Below are positions 54,835-63,174 of a stretch of 64,000 nt of DNA, piece by piece. Under the pieces are notes generated by a model, which did no database searches, was not told where the DNA came from, and worked only from the letters and a program-made list of their open reading frames with translations. The stretch spans positions 21,113-85,112 of the forward strand of contig CAMLMH010000013.1 of the NCBI GenBank assembly GCA_946481315.1, written 5' to 3'. The position numbers were made by a program, and so were the translations under genes. The DNA comes from an uncultured Bacteriovorax sp. (lineage in GTDB: Bacteria > Bdellovibrionota > Bacteriovoracia > Bacteriovoracales > Bacteriovoracaceae). Position 1 is the first letter of the stretch; each line of letters starts with the position of its first letter.

Positions 54835-55618
54835 GATGTTTCTTACGGTTGAAATAAGTGTATAGACCAGCCCCGGCAAAAATCATCAGAAGGCATAGCA
54901 ACTGCCCCATTGTCAGAAAGCCAAAATAATAACCCAGTTGAGTATCCGGCTCCCGGAAGAATTCGATGATAAATCTGAAAACACCGTAACCTCCGACAAA
55001 AAAGGCACCAATGATCCCGTAATATTTCGTCCGGCTTTTTACCAGCCAGACAATTCCGGTTAAGAGTAATCCTTCCAGAAAAGCTTCATACAGCTGTGAA
55101 GGGTGACGGGGAAATGGTCCGCCACCCGGAAAAATAATTCCGACGCTGGCCTCTGTCACTCGTCCGTAAAGTTCGCCATTGATGAAATTCCCCAGACGTC
55201 CCCAAAATATTCCCTGGGTTCCTGCTAAGGCGATAGCGTCCATGACTTCGTACCAGGTAATTTTGTTCTGACGGGCAAAGATAACTCCACCTGTTATCAG
55301 TCCGACCAGCGCTCCGTGAAAACTTAGTCCGCCTTTCCAGACTGCAATAATGTCCAGCGGGTTTCCGGCATATGAATCCCAGTTGTAAATGAAAACATAA
55401 AAAATGCGGGCTCCCAGAAACATACAAATGATCATTGTTGTCACTAGTGTGTCGATTTTTTCTTCGGGGACTTTGAAAAAATTTTTGCGGACAAGAACTT
55501 TAAGCAGATAGCCGGCAATGATAAAGCCAATGACGTACATCAGACCATACCATCTGATCTGCAGGACTCCGAGATCAAAGATAACCGGATCTAGATTATG
55601 AACATAGTGTGAATTCAT
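54827..55618 (-). CDS. lgt: Prolipoprotein diacylglyceryl transferase
   Basis: Inner-membrane enzyme that attaches diacylglycerol to the lipobox Cys of prelipoproteins, including the many here. 263 residues with seven membrane segments; the signature GRLGNFINGELYGR is present, as are HGALVGLITG and HPSQLYEAFLEGL. The start codon sits inside a long inverted repeat, which should affect its translation. Confidence 0.97.
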   Translation of the reverse strand: MNSHYVHNLDPVIFDLGVLQIRWYGLMYVIGFIIAGYLLKVLVRKNFFKVPEEKIDTLVTTMIICMFLGARIFYVFIYNWDSYAGNPLDIIAVWKGGLSFHGALVGLITGGVIFARQNKITWYEVMDAIALAGTQGIFWGRLGNFINGELYGRVTEASVGIIFPGGGPFPRHPSQLYEAFLEGLLLTGIVWLVKSRTKYYGIIGAFFVGGYGVFRFIIEFFREPDTQLGYYFGFLTMGQLLCLLMIFAGAGLYTYFNRKKHLI

Positions 55619-55667
55619 TCGTTACTCTTTTATAGTGAATATTAATGTCAAAAGAATAACGAATGAA
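55614..55667. repeat. 18 bp inverted repeat over lgt start
   Basis: TTCATTCGTTACTCTTTT (55614-55631) and its reverse complement with one mismatch (55650-55667) flank an 18-base AT-rich centre. It begins 2 bases after the upstream stop codon and ends in the second lgt codon, covering the ribosome binding site and start. The centre contains a TATAAA-like box on the lgt strand. Confidence 0.82.
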
Positions 55668-55669
55668 CT

Positions 55670-56509
55670 TTATAATGACAAATCAGTTCTTGGGCGAAAA
55701 CTCTCTTCGGGATGTAATAGTCCTTCAGACATTTTAGCTAATGACTGAATCATTTGTCTCACTGGAACTGAAAGCCCGGCCATATCAAAATAGCTGGCGT
55801 GAGCCGATAAAAAGCTAAGCAATTCTTCACTGCTCATTTTTACATTCCGGCCGCGCAAAGTTGAATCCAATCGTAGTATTTTAAAACGGGCTCCCATTTT
55901 CTTAACACCATCGAGGCTGAGCACGCGAAGGCCTACGACATCCACAAACACCGCCTCACCTTTAGTTTCACGCGCTCGTTGCAAAACAACTCCTCCATCT
56001 ACAGTCACTCCCCATAACCCCAGAATTCCAAACGGCACGAGTGCCCAGCTTAAAAAACGATTCAGGATCATTCGTGCTGCCATTTTACTTTCGACAGTTC
56101 CTTTCATTGATCCGAAATCAGCAAAACATCCCAGCTCCCAGACTTTTGCCTGAAAAGAATAAACCATCAGTCCCACATTTTTATAGCGATAGACCTGATA
56201 GCCCGCTTTAGGTGTGATACTTTCGAGTCCATAGCGATCGGATTCCATTGTCGATTCAATCTGCCGGGCCACAACTGGCGAAGCCTCAGTCAGGCTCAAA
56301 ACGCGGGCATGCTTTTCTTTTTTTATGGATTCCAGCGCAGAAGCTTCTTCTTTCTCCGAGAGCTTCACAAATTTCATTGAATTTAAAAAATCCGCCAATG
56401 TGGGATCCATGCTGGCCTGATCCACCGCCACAAAAACCGGAAGATTCATTTCTTTTTGATATTGAAAGTAGGCTTTTTTAGATTTCGTTGTTGCCGGTGT
56501 ATTGCTCAT
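55670..56509 (-). CDS. Hypothetical protein upstream of lgt
   Basis: A 279-residue protein of unknown function. No signal peptide; one hydrophobic stretch (WALVPFGILGLWGVTVDGGVVL, residues about 153-175) could be a membrane hairpin or span. Flanking parts are charged, with LSEKEEASALESIKKEKHARVLSL before and MIQSLAKMSEGLLHPEESF near the end. AGGA precedes the ATG. It is probably co-transcribed with lgt. Confidence 0.65.
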   Translation of the reverse strand: MSNTPATTKSKKAYFQYQKEMNLPVFVAVDQASMDPTLADFLNSMKFVKLSEKEEASALESIKKEKHARVLSLTEASPVVARQIESTMESDRYGLESITPKAGYQVYRYKNVGLMVYSFQAKVWELGCFADFGSMKGTVESKMAARMILNRFLSWALVPFGILGLWGVTVDGGVVLQRARETKGEAVFVDVVGLRVLSLDGVKKMGARFKILRLDSTLRGRNVKMSSEELLSFLSAHASYFDMAGLSVPVRQMIQSLAKMSEGLLHPEESFRPRTDLSL

Positions 56510-56563
56510 AGCGACATCCTGGGTTATCGTAAGCTCTACATTGCGTATCGGTTGCCTTTTCCC

Positions 56564-56592
56564 TTGACATTAAGACCCAATGTACATAAAAG
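56564..56592 (+). promoter_or_regulatory. Sigma70-type promoter of rplU
   Basis: A perfect TTGACA (56564-56569) followed after 15-17 bases by the -10 region CATAAA/TAAAAG (56585-56592). It serves the rplU-rpmA unit. Confidence 0.6.
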
Positions 56593-56615
56593 TCTAAGGT
56601 TCATAATTAGTGGCT

Positions 56616-56678
56616 AAAATCAGGGCTAACAAGATTGGATTTCCGAGCAAAAAACTCGGAGCTCAACCCCTGGATTTT
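56616..56678 (+). promoter_or_regulatory. Foldable leader of rplU (ribosomal-protein leader)
   Basis: AAAATC-AGGG (56616-56625) can pair with CCCCTGGATTTT (56667-56678), enclosing a hairpin TCCGAG/CTCGGA (56642-56660). It ends just before the AAGGAG site of rplU. Such leaders often allow a ribosomal protein to repress its own operon; this is inference. Confidence 0.5.
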
Positions 56679-56699
56679 GCTATTTTAAGGAGTTTTCAC

Positions 56700-57065
56700 A
56701 TGTACGGAATTGTAGAAATCGCTGGTCACCAGTACAAAGTTCAAGCTGGAGATCTAATCGACGTTGAAAAGCTATCAAAAGAAGCTGGTTCAACAATCGC
56801 TCTAGACCAAGTTCTATTCATCGGCGGAGATAAGCCACTTGTTGGTGCTCCAGTTGTAAAAGGTGCAACAGTTAGTGCAAAAGTTATTATGCACGATCGC
56901 TCAAGAAAACTAATCGTTTTCAAGAGAAAACCAGGTGGATACAAAAGAAGAAACGGTCATCGTCAACACTTCACTGCTCTATTGATCACTGAGATCAATG
57001 ATGGTGCAGGAAATGTTGCTAAGATCGATGCGAACTCAAAAAACGCACAAAAATATCTTAAATAA
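56700..57065 (+). CDS. rplU: Ribosomal protein L21
   Basis: 121 residues, large-subunit protein. MYGIVEIAGHQYKVQAGD and VIMHDRSRKLIVFKRKPGGYKRRNGHRQHFTALLI are typical. The ATG 56700 is placed by AAGGAG and the family N-terminus; a longer frame reaches back through the leader but is not the gene. Confidence 0.97.
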   Translation: MYGIVEIAGHQYKVQAGDLIDVEKLSKEAGSTIALDQVLFIGGDKPLVGAPVVKGATVSAKVIMHDRSRKLIVFKRKPGGYKRRNGHRQHFTALLITEINDGAGNVAKIDANSKNAQKYLK

Positions 57066-57104
57066 GAATAGAAGGTTTTAAAAAAATATTAAGGAGTTAC
57101 TTAT

Positions 57105-57359
57105 ATGGCACACAAAAAAGCCGCCGGGTCCACGGCCAACGGAAGAGATTCAAACCCGAAGATGCGTGGAACTAAGAAATACGGTGGAGAACAAGTTATT
57201 TCTGGAAATATCATCGTTAGACAAAAGGGAACTAAAATCTTCCCAGGAACTGGTGTAGGAATGGGTAGAGACTTCACAATCTACGCTACACAGGCCGGAG
57301 TTGTTAAATTTTCTTGGTATACAAAAGACAAGAAGATGGTTTCTGTTATTCCAGCATAG
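57105..57359 (+). CDS. rpmA: Ribosomal protein L27
   Basis: 84 residues: [20 protein letters not shown] is the normal L27 start (the flexible N-terminus near the peptidyl transferase centre), then [20 protein letters not shown]. Good AAGGAG site. In one operon with rplU. Confidence 0.98.
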   Translation: MAHKKAAGSTANGRDSNPKMRGTKKYGGEQVISGNIIVRQKGTKIFPGTGVGMGRDFTIYATQAGVVKFSWYTKDKKMVSVIPA

Positions 57360-57392
57360 TTCTTTCTTTCAAAAGACTAAAAAGTGTTATAA

Positions 57393-57418
57393 GGGAATCC
57401 AAACGGATTCCCTTTTTT
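57393..57418 (+). terminator. Rho-independent terminator between rpmA and obgE
   Basis: GGGAATCC-AAAC-GGATTCCC (57393-57412) followed by TTTTTT. It ends only about 14 bases before the obgE start. Confidence 0.92.
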
Positions 57419-57431
57419 ATTTTAGGCACAA

Positions 57432-58529
57432 ATGCGATTTATAGACGAAGTTAGAATTACTGTCTCTTCAGGCCACGGAGGCCCAGGTGCAGTGACATTC
57501 AGAAGAGAAAAACATATTCCATTCGGTGGTCCTGATGGTGGCGATGGGGGCCGTGGAGGCTCAGTCATCGTAATAGCAGACGAAGGGATCAATACTTTGA
57601 TTGGATTTCGTGGAAAGAAAGTCTTTGCTGCAGAAGATGGGGAGCCAGGATCAGGTCGTCAACTAAACGGCTCTGATGGTTCTGATCAAATCTTAAAAGT
57701 TCCAGTGGGAACCATTATCAAGAATGCCGATACCGGTGCCATCATCGCCGATTTAAAGACTCACGGTGAAGAAGTCGTGATCGCAGAAGGCGGTAATGGT
57801 GGACGCGGAAACATGAACTTTAAATCCGCTGTTAATCAGGCTCCGCGAATTGCTCAACCTGGTCTTCCCGGCGTTGAACTGGTGCTGGATCTTGAACTTA
57901 AACTGCTCGCCGATTTAGCTTTAATTGGCTTACCCAACGCAGGTAAATCAACACTAATTTCTGCGATCTCGGCAGCCCGTCCAAAAATAGCTGATTACCC
58001 ATTTACTACTCTTGAACCAAACCTAGGGGTCGTGACTTTAGGAGACCGCTCGTTTGTCGTAGCAGACATTCCGGGACTGATTGAAGACGCTTCTGAAGGA
58101 AAAGGTCTGGGTGTTAAATTCCTAAAACATATTGAGAGAACTTCTGCTCTGGTTCATCTTGTCGACGTTTCATGGTGCCTGGATGAGTACGAAGCTTTCG
58201 AGCAATATGTTGTTATCCGCACTGAGCTGGAAAAATACAGTGAAGATTTAGCTTTGAAGCGCGAGCTGGTGTGCTTAACTAAAATCGACGCTATGACTGA
58301 AGAAGAAATTAAAAAATTTCAGGATTTCTTTGAAGAGCAATTAGATAAAAAAGTTCTTCCGATCTCAGGTGTATCGGGAAGAAATATAGATCAGTTAAAA
58401 TCGCTGATGGTGAAGTGCATTGATCTCGAAAAAGAAGAAGCAAATAAAAAAACAGCCCAGAAATCTAAGCAAAAGGCTGTCAACGTTGAAGACACGGAAA
58501 TAATGCCCGTGAACAATGATGAGGAATAA
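57432..58529 (+). CDS. obgE: GTPase Obg (ribosome assembly)
   Basis: 365 residues. Glycine-rich Obg domain (GGPGAVTFRREKHIPFGGPD), then the G domain with GLPNAGKST, the G2 stretch DYPFTTLEPN, DIPGLIEDASEGKGLG and TKIDAM. The C-terminal Lys/Glu-rich tail is species-specific. Acts in 50S assembly and stress control. Start with AGGCACAA upstream. Lies just after the rpmA terminator. Confidence 0.97.
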   Translation: MRFIDEVRITVSSGHGGPGAVTFRREKHIPFGGPDGGDGGRGGSVIVIADEGINTLIGFRGKKVFAAEDGEPGSGRQLNGSDGSDQILKVPVGTIIKNADTGAIIADLKTHGEEVVIAEGGNGGRGNMNFKSAVNQAPRIAQPGLPGVELVLDLELKLLADLALIGLPNAGKSTLISAISAARPKIADYPFTTLEPNLGVVTLGDRSFVVADIPGLIEDASEGKGLGVKFLKHIERTSALVHLVDVSWCLDEYEAFEQYVVIRTELEKYSEDLALKRELVCLTKIDAMTEEEIKKFQDFFEEQLDKKVLPISGVSGRNIDQLKSLMVKCIDLEKEEANKKTAQKSKQKAVNVEDTEIMPVNNDEE

Positions 58530-58532
58530 TTC

Positions 58533-59003
58533 ATGAGTCGTGAGTATGTATCAAAAGAAGTTAAGGCCATTATTGAAGATAAAAAATATGAAGCGCCTTT
58601 AAATATCGCCATGGCCGCTGCCTGGGTTATGGGAAATTTTAAAGGGATAAACCTCAAAGTTCTCGATCTGAGAAATGTGTCCGGAATTGCCGATTTTTTT
58701 GTCATTGGTTCCGCCAGCAACCCTACTCAGGCTGCAGCAATGGCCGAAGAAATTTCACACCAGATGAGAATCAACGGTGTTGAAGCCCTCTCACGCGAAG
58801 GTTTAAAACACAGTACTGACTGGATCTTGCTTGATTACGGTGACATCATCATTCACGTTTTTCACGAGCCATCGAGAATGGTTTATGATCTCGACCAGCT
58901 CTATAAAAATGCACTTTCGGTTGAAATTCCAGAGTCGTATTATTTTTCTACTCCGGAAAGTGAAAGAAAATCTTCATCGGATGATGGAAGAAATTACTTT
59001 TAA
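58533..59003 (+). CDS. rsfS: Ribosomal silencing factor RsfS
   Basis: 156 residues of the RsfS/Iojap family, which binds L14 and blocks subunit joining in slow growth. Motifs: LKVLDLRNVSGIADFFVIGSASNPTQ and EGLKHSTDWILLDYGDIIIHVFHEPSRMVYDLDQLY. The N-terminus is about 30 residues longer than usual. It starts 3 bases after obgE. Confidence 0.94.
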   Translation: MSREYVSKEVKAIIEDKKYEAPLNIAMAAAWVMGNFKGINLKVLDLRNVSGIADFFVIGSASNPTQAAAMAEEISHQMRINGVEALSREGLKHSTDWILLDYGDIIIHVFHEPSRMVYDLDQLYKNALSVEIPESYYFSTPESERKSSSDDGRNYF

Positions 59004-59015
59004 CCATTCTATTTA

Positions 59016-59471
59016 ATGAAAGACTTGCATCTCATCACTGTCGGAAAACTCAGTGATAAAACAATTGAGGAGCTTGAGCGGGACTACCTAAAACGTCTCA
59101 CCCAGCCCAGGCTCCATATTCATGAAGTCCGTGCCCACTCCGAAAATCTCCAGCAGGAAGCCAAAGAAGTTATGGCCAAACTGGATGAACTCGCTCGGCA
59201 GGAAAACTTATATATCGTTTTAATGGCCGAGAAAGGAAAGCAATTTAACAGTGTTGCCTTTTCTCAATGGCTCTTTCAAAAATGTGAATCACAGACTCTG
59301 GTTTTTATTATTGGAGGGGCAGCCGGACACGGCCAGGCCGTTATAGACCGCGCTCATTTCTCCCTTTCCCTTTCCGAATTAACTTACCCTCACAAACTTG
59401 CGCGTTTACTGCTAGTTGAGCAAATTTACCGCGCTCAAACCATTAAAACGGGTCATCCTTACCATAAATAA
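59016..59471 (+). CDS. rlmH: 23S rRNA pseudouridine-1915 N3 methyltransferase
   Basis: 151 residues, SPOUT family. LITVGKLSDKTIEELERDYLKRL, LMAEKGKQFNS, FIIGGAAGHGQAV and the hallmark C-terminal GHPYHK. Modifies helix 69 of 23S rRNA. It is 12 bases after rsfS in the same unit. Confidence 0.96.
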   Translation: MKDLHLITVGKLSDKTIEELERDYLKRLTQPRLHIHEVRAHSENLQQEAKEVMAKLDELARQENLYIVLMAEKGKQFNSVAFSQWLFQKCESQTLVFIIGGAAGHGQAVIDRAHFSLSLSELTYPHKLARLLLVEQIYRAQTIKTGHPYHK

Positions 59472-59508
59472 TTAAGGTTTTTCAGGACTTAAGCCGATTG
59501 ATTGAGCG

Positions 59509-61338
59509 ATGAGATCAGTTATCAGACTCAGCTATTTAATGATTTTGTGCCTGTTGGGAAGTTGTAGTTTAACTCCTCCCCTGGCGCCTCTGCGCACCCC
59601 TGCGCAGTCACAGTCCTGTCTGGAAATGGCAAGTTCAATCATCTCGCAAAGTTCTGCTGAACTTGTTCGTCCTAAAATTAAGGCCGGGGATATCTGCCTA
59701 AGTTCGGTTTTAGAGAACCGCTCAGCCTTAAGAGAAAAGTACGAAACGATAACAGAATCAATCCGAGACTTCGAGATTAAGTCAGATTCACCTATCAAAG
59801 GAAAGACTAAACTGGTTCTGGATCCCAGAGAAGGTTACCTGGCAAAGATCATGATGATCCGGAATGCAAAAAAGACGATTGATCTTTCTTACTACATTTT
59901 CAAAAGTGATGATACCGGAAACGCAATTTTGCACGAACTTCGCATGGCCATCAAACGCGGTGTAAAAGTCAGAATACTTGTTGATTCATCGGGATCAATT
60001 TCCAAAGCTCCTTTTTACAATGATATTAAAGCACTGATTGCCCTCAGCGGACGACCGATTCTGGATGCCGAAGGAAATCCGACCGGCCAGTTGGCAAAAG
60101 CCGAAGCTGTTTTGTTCAACCCACTCTTTAATGTGCGTGCCCATGTCGCAAACTGGTTCAGAAAAATTCACAATCTTTTTCTCAGTGACGGGGAAAAATT
60201 ACCAGAAATAACGTTTACCATTAACAGAAGATCGCATGACAAGATTTTGCTGGTTGATGCTCAGTCAACGGAAGATTCAATTGCCATTATTGGTGGGCGC
60301 AATATAGCTGATCATTACTATGCTGTCGGGAAAGGTGAAGAAAATCCGGTACTGGATGCAGAAATAATGATTAAAGGATTCGCCACGGTTAAAGAAGACG
60401 GAAGTATTCAAAATGTTCTGGAAGATCATTATAATAAAATCTATTACTATCTCGCCAATAAAAACTTTGAACATTTTCTTTTCAAAACACATCGAGGTCA
60501 AATCAGAAAAGATTTCAAAAAGATGCGCGAGAGTGCTGATAAACTGATCAAAGAAGACGGTGTCCTGGCAGACCAGTTAAAAGACATGCAAAAGAATAAT
60601 TTTCTGGAAGAAGGATTTGAAGATGGCTTAATTTCAGTGCTCAACGAGATCCAAAACCTCAGCCGTACAAAAATTTTCCTGCAGCCTAAAGGAGCACACA
60701 ATCCTAAAAATGGTAATTCATTCGTAGATAAATTACATGCCGATATTGCCAGTGCAGAACGTTCGGTCGATATAGTCTCACCTTATTTCTGGGTTCCTGA
60801 TGAAGAAGTAAATTTCATGATTGAATGGGCTAAAAAGGATCCACGACGAAAAATACGAATTTTCTCAAATTCCATTACTACAACTGACAACGTAATTGCT
60901 CAGGCTATGGTCGATGCTACATTCAGTGAAACTATTCTGAAAAAAATAAAGGGCACTCCACTTGAGGCTCAGGTGCAAATCTTTACTTATGGTCGCATTG
61001 ATGATGAAGTTTTAGGCGGCCACCGCAAATATGGTTTTCTCCATGCTAAAATAGCCGTCATTGATGGAAAAAAAATGTCAGTCTCAACTTCTAATCTTGA
61101 TCCTATTTCCCGTCATCTTAACTCAGAGGTGGGGACAACGATTGAAGGTTTACCGGAAAATTCTAAAAATCTAAACGTAATAAAAAATTACATCTCGGAG
61201 TTGGAGAAAAATTCAACCATCTACGGAAGTCGGGAATGGCAAGATATTCGCCAGCATCCAAAAAACCGCATACTGACGATCATGCAGGCTTTTGTAACTA
61301 AAATCATTTATTCTTTAAATCTTGTTCCATTAATATGA
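59509..61338 (+). CDS. Phospholipase D family lipoprotein
   Basis: A 609-residue predicted lipoprotein (lipobox GSC then SLT) with two HxKx4D motifs of the phospholipase D/cardiolipin synthase family: SHDKILLVD (His243, Lys245) and LHAKIAVID (His512, Lys514), each followed by a conserved GGRN or TSN box. It may be a phospholipase D or a ClsC-like synthase, on the outer membrane or at the cell surface. Four cysteines at the N-terminus (CLEM, DICLS among them) may be bonded. Confidence 0.88.
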   Translation: MRSVIRLSYLMILCLLGSCSLTPPLAPLRTPAQSQSCLEMASSIISQSSAELVRPKIKAGDICLSSVLENRSALREKYETITESIRDFEIKSDSPIKGKTKLVLDPREGYLAKIMMIRNAKKTIDLSYYIFKSDDTGNAILHELRMAIKRGVKVRILVDSSGSISKAPFYNDIKALIALSGRPILDAEGNPTGQLAKAEAVLFNPLFNVRAHVANWFRKIHNLFLSDGEKLPEITFTINRRSHDKILLVDAQSTEDSIAIIGGRNIADHYYAVGKGEENPVLDAEIMIKGFATVKEDGSIQNVLEDHYNKIYYYLANKNFEHFLFKTHRGQIRKDFKKMRESADKLIKEDGVLADQLKDMQKNNFLEEGFEDGLISVLNEIQNLSRTKIFLQPKGAHNPKNGNSFVDKLHADIASAERSVDIVSPYFWVPDEEVNFMIEWAKKDPRRKIRIFSNSITTTDNVIAQAMVDATFSETILKKIKGTPLEAQVQIFTYGRIDDEVLGGHRKYGFLHAKIAVIDGKKMSVSTSNLDPISRHLNSEVGTTIEGLPENSKNLNVIKNYISELEKNSTIYGSREWQDIRQHPKNRILTIMQAFVTKIIYSLNLVPLI

Positions 61339-61340
61339 GT

Positions 61341-61346
61341 TATAAT
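61341..61346 (+). promoter_or_regulatory. TATAAT box directly before the histidine kinase
   Basis: A perfect TATAAT ends 6 bases before the ATG at 61353. If used, transcription would start on the ATG and the mRNA would be leaderless. No ribosome binding site and no good -35 are visible. Confidence 0.4.
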
Positions 61347-61352
61347 CACTAA

Positions 61353-62699
61353 ATGGACAAAGAGATTTATATCAATAATCAAGTCGACAATGACTTTATT
61401 ATTAAATCAAAAAATTCATCGCTGGCTTTCGCATTTGTAGCGATTATTTATTCTATTAGCTTTCCTATAAATGTTTATCGGCCCAGTGTGATTGTTTTGT
61501 GTTTAATCAGCATTCTCATAAATGCCTGGCGCATTTATTTAGTGGAGAGGTATGTTCAAAATAAAAATTCTATTTCTAAATCTGTCCGCTTGCTAAGTAT
61601 TGCAGTTCTATTAAATGGCTTATGCTGGTCTTCTGTAGGCATGCTTTCGGTTATTTCCTTCCAGGTCATGAATCTCAACATCCTCGTCACATTCATTTTA
61701 TTGTTGGCATTCATTGCGGGCTCAATTGTGACTATTTCTGGTTACACGAAAATTCTTATTGTTTTTAATTCACTGATGTTTACTCCCATTTTATTTCATT
61801 CTATAAATTTGACAATAAAACAAAGAGACCCGGATGCAATAATCCTGGCTATTTTTTGTATAATTAATATTTTCTACACTTTTAAACAGGCTCGCGTAAT
61901 TAAAAATGAAATGCTGCGAAGATTTTCTTCTGAGTTTGACTTAAAAAAATCACTGGAAGAACTGGAGATAAGCAAGAAAAACCTGGAACAGGAAAGTGTA
62001 AAAACATTTCATGCATCCAGACTATCTTCACTCGGGGAAATGGCCGGCGGTGTTGCCCATGAAATTAATAATCCTCTGACCATTATTCAGGGAATGTCGA
62101 ATTCTCTACTCATGAAAGATCCAGAATTGCTGGACGAAAACATTAAAAATAAGCTGAATAAAATTCTTTCTGCAAGCGATAGAATTGCCAAAATTGTACG
62201 AAGCATGAAAATGATTTCCAGCCGGAGTGACAATAATTCTCATGATGTCATTGAAGTTGAAAAAATTCTTTCTATCAGCACCGACCTCTTTGAAGAGAGA
62301 ATAAAATCCGAACAGATACAATTTCAAATTATCAATAATCTTAATCCAACGGTCTACTGTAACCCTCTTCAGGTCTCCCAAATCATTATTAACCTATTAA
62401 GTAATGCCCTGGATGCACTTCAGACTTACGAAGGTGAGAAGAAAATACTTTTAAGTGTTGAACAACGTAATAGCTATGTTGTCATAAGAGTGTCCAACAC
62501 CGGATCTCCTCTTTCTGAAACTATTAAATCGAAGATGTTCGAACCCTTTTTTACGACGAAGGCCTTAGGTAAAGGTACTGGTCTTGGACTTTCAATCTCC
62601 AGAACCCTGGCCATGAACAACAACGGGAGCCTGGAATACGAACATTACGAAAACATGAATGCATTCACTCTGTGCCTCAAAGGGTCCCTCAAAAACTAG
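61353..62699 (+). CDS. Membrane sensor histidine kinase
   Basis: 448 residues. Residues 1-190 form about six membrane segments (for example SLAFAFVAIIYSISFPINVY, ILVTFILLLAFIAGSIVTISG) without a large outer loop, so the signal is probably sensed in the membrane. Then a coiled coil, the HisKA box RLSSLGEMAGGVAHEINNPL with phospho-acceptor His236, and an ATPase domain with NLLSNALDAL and GTGLGLSIS. No response regulator is adjacent. Confidence 0.93.
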   Translation: MDKEIYINNQVDNDFIIKSKNSSLAFAFVAIIYSISFPINVYRPSVIVLCLISILINAWRIYLVERYVQNKNSISKSVRLLSIAVLLNGLCWSSVGMLSVISFQVMNLNILVTFILLLAFIAGSIVTISGYTKILIVFNSLMFTPILFHSINLTIKQRDPDAIILAIFCIINIFYTFKQARVIKNEMLRRFSSEFDLKKSLEELEISKKNLEQESVKTFHASRLSSLGEMAGGVAHEINNPLTIIQGMSNSLLMKDPELLDENIKNKLNKILSASDRIAKIVRSMKMISSRSDNNSHDVIEVEKILSISTDLFEERIKSEQIQFQIINNLNPTVYCNPLQVSQIIINLLSNALDALQTYEGEKKILLSVEQRNSYVVIRVSNTGSPLSETIKSKMFEPFFTTKALGKGTGLGLSISRTLAMNNNGSLEYEHYENMNAFTLCLKGSLKN

Positions 62700-63174
62700 T
62701 CTAAAAATCCTTGAGCGGGGCATTTTGCTACAGGTTTTTCCAGCCCATTTAGACATCACCAAAAAGGGTGATTTTCCCAATGAAAAAAATAAAAAAAAAG
62801 TGAAAAAAAATGAAGGTAAATTGGCCCTAAAAATGGACGTGGTGAGGCGACTTTCCCTGGCTTTTGGGGAATTCAAGTGCAAATTAAGAAAACTTTCATC
62901 GCTCAAATCTTTTAAATGGTCTGGTTTTTTACCTAAACTGCCACCTAACTACTCAAAAATATTCTCATACCTGCCATTTTGAAAACTCTCTTAAATTCTT
63001 TTTTATTCATTCTTCATTCAAAACTTATCAATGCTCTAATCAAACTTCATGCCAAGTGGCCCTATTGAATTTCTTCCTGCTTAAAGCTAACTTCGCGCAA
63101 TTAAAAAAACGCAAAAATTTTTTAAGCAGCAAGTTCAGCAAAAACACTTTTTTAATTTTACTTAGGAGAATTGA
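62700..63174. other. 475-base gap without a convincing gene
   Basis: AT-rich. It contains a weak terminator-like hairpin after the kinase, A/T runs, and the leader of the HAMP gene. An open frame of 107 codons from 62659 overlaps the kinase and has an Arg/Lys/Phe-rich sequence unlike the other proteins here; I treat it as chance. Confidence 0.5.
62755..62775 (+). terminator. Weak terminator after the histidine kinase
   Basis: ATCACC-6 bases-GGTGAT (62755-62772) followed only by TTT. A 6 bp stem. Confidence 0.45.

Noticed and set aside
55086..55427. 113-codon minus-strand frame inside lgt
   Set aside because: Alternate-frame shadow of lgt, with low-complexity Arg/Ser-rich content.
56610..56699. 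Longer reading frame for rplU
   Set aside because: It runs through a structured leader; the inner ATG has the ribosome binding site and the normal L21 start.
62659..62982. 107-codon open frame on the plus strand
   Set aside because: Overlaps the kinase end in another frame, has no ribosome binding site, and its composition is unlike real proteins here.
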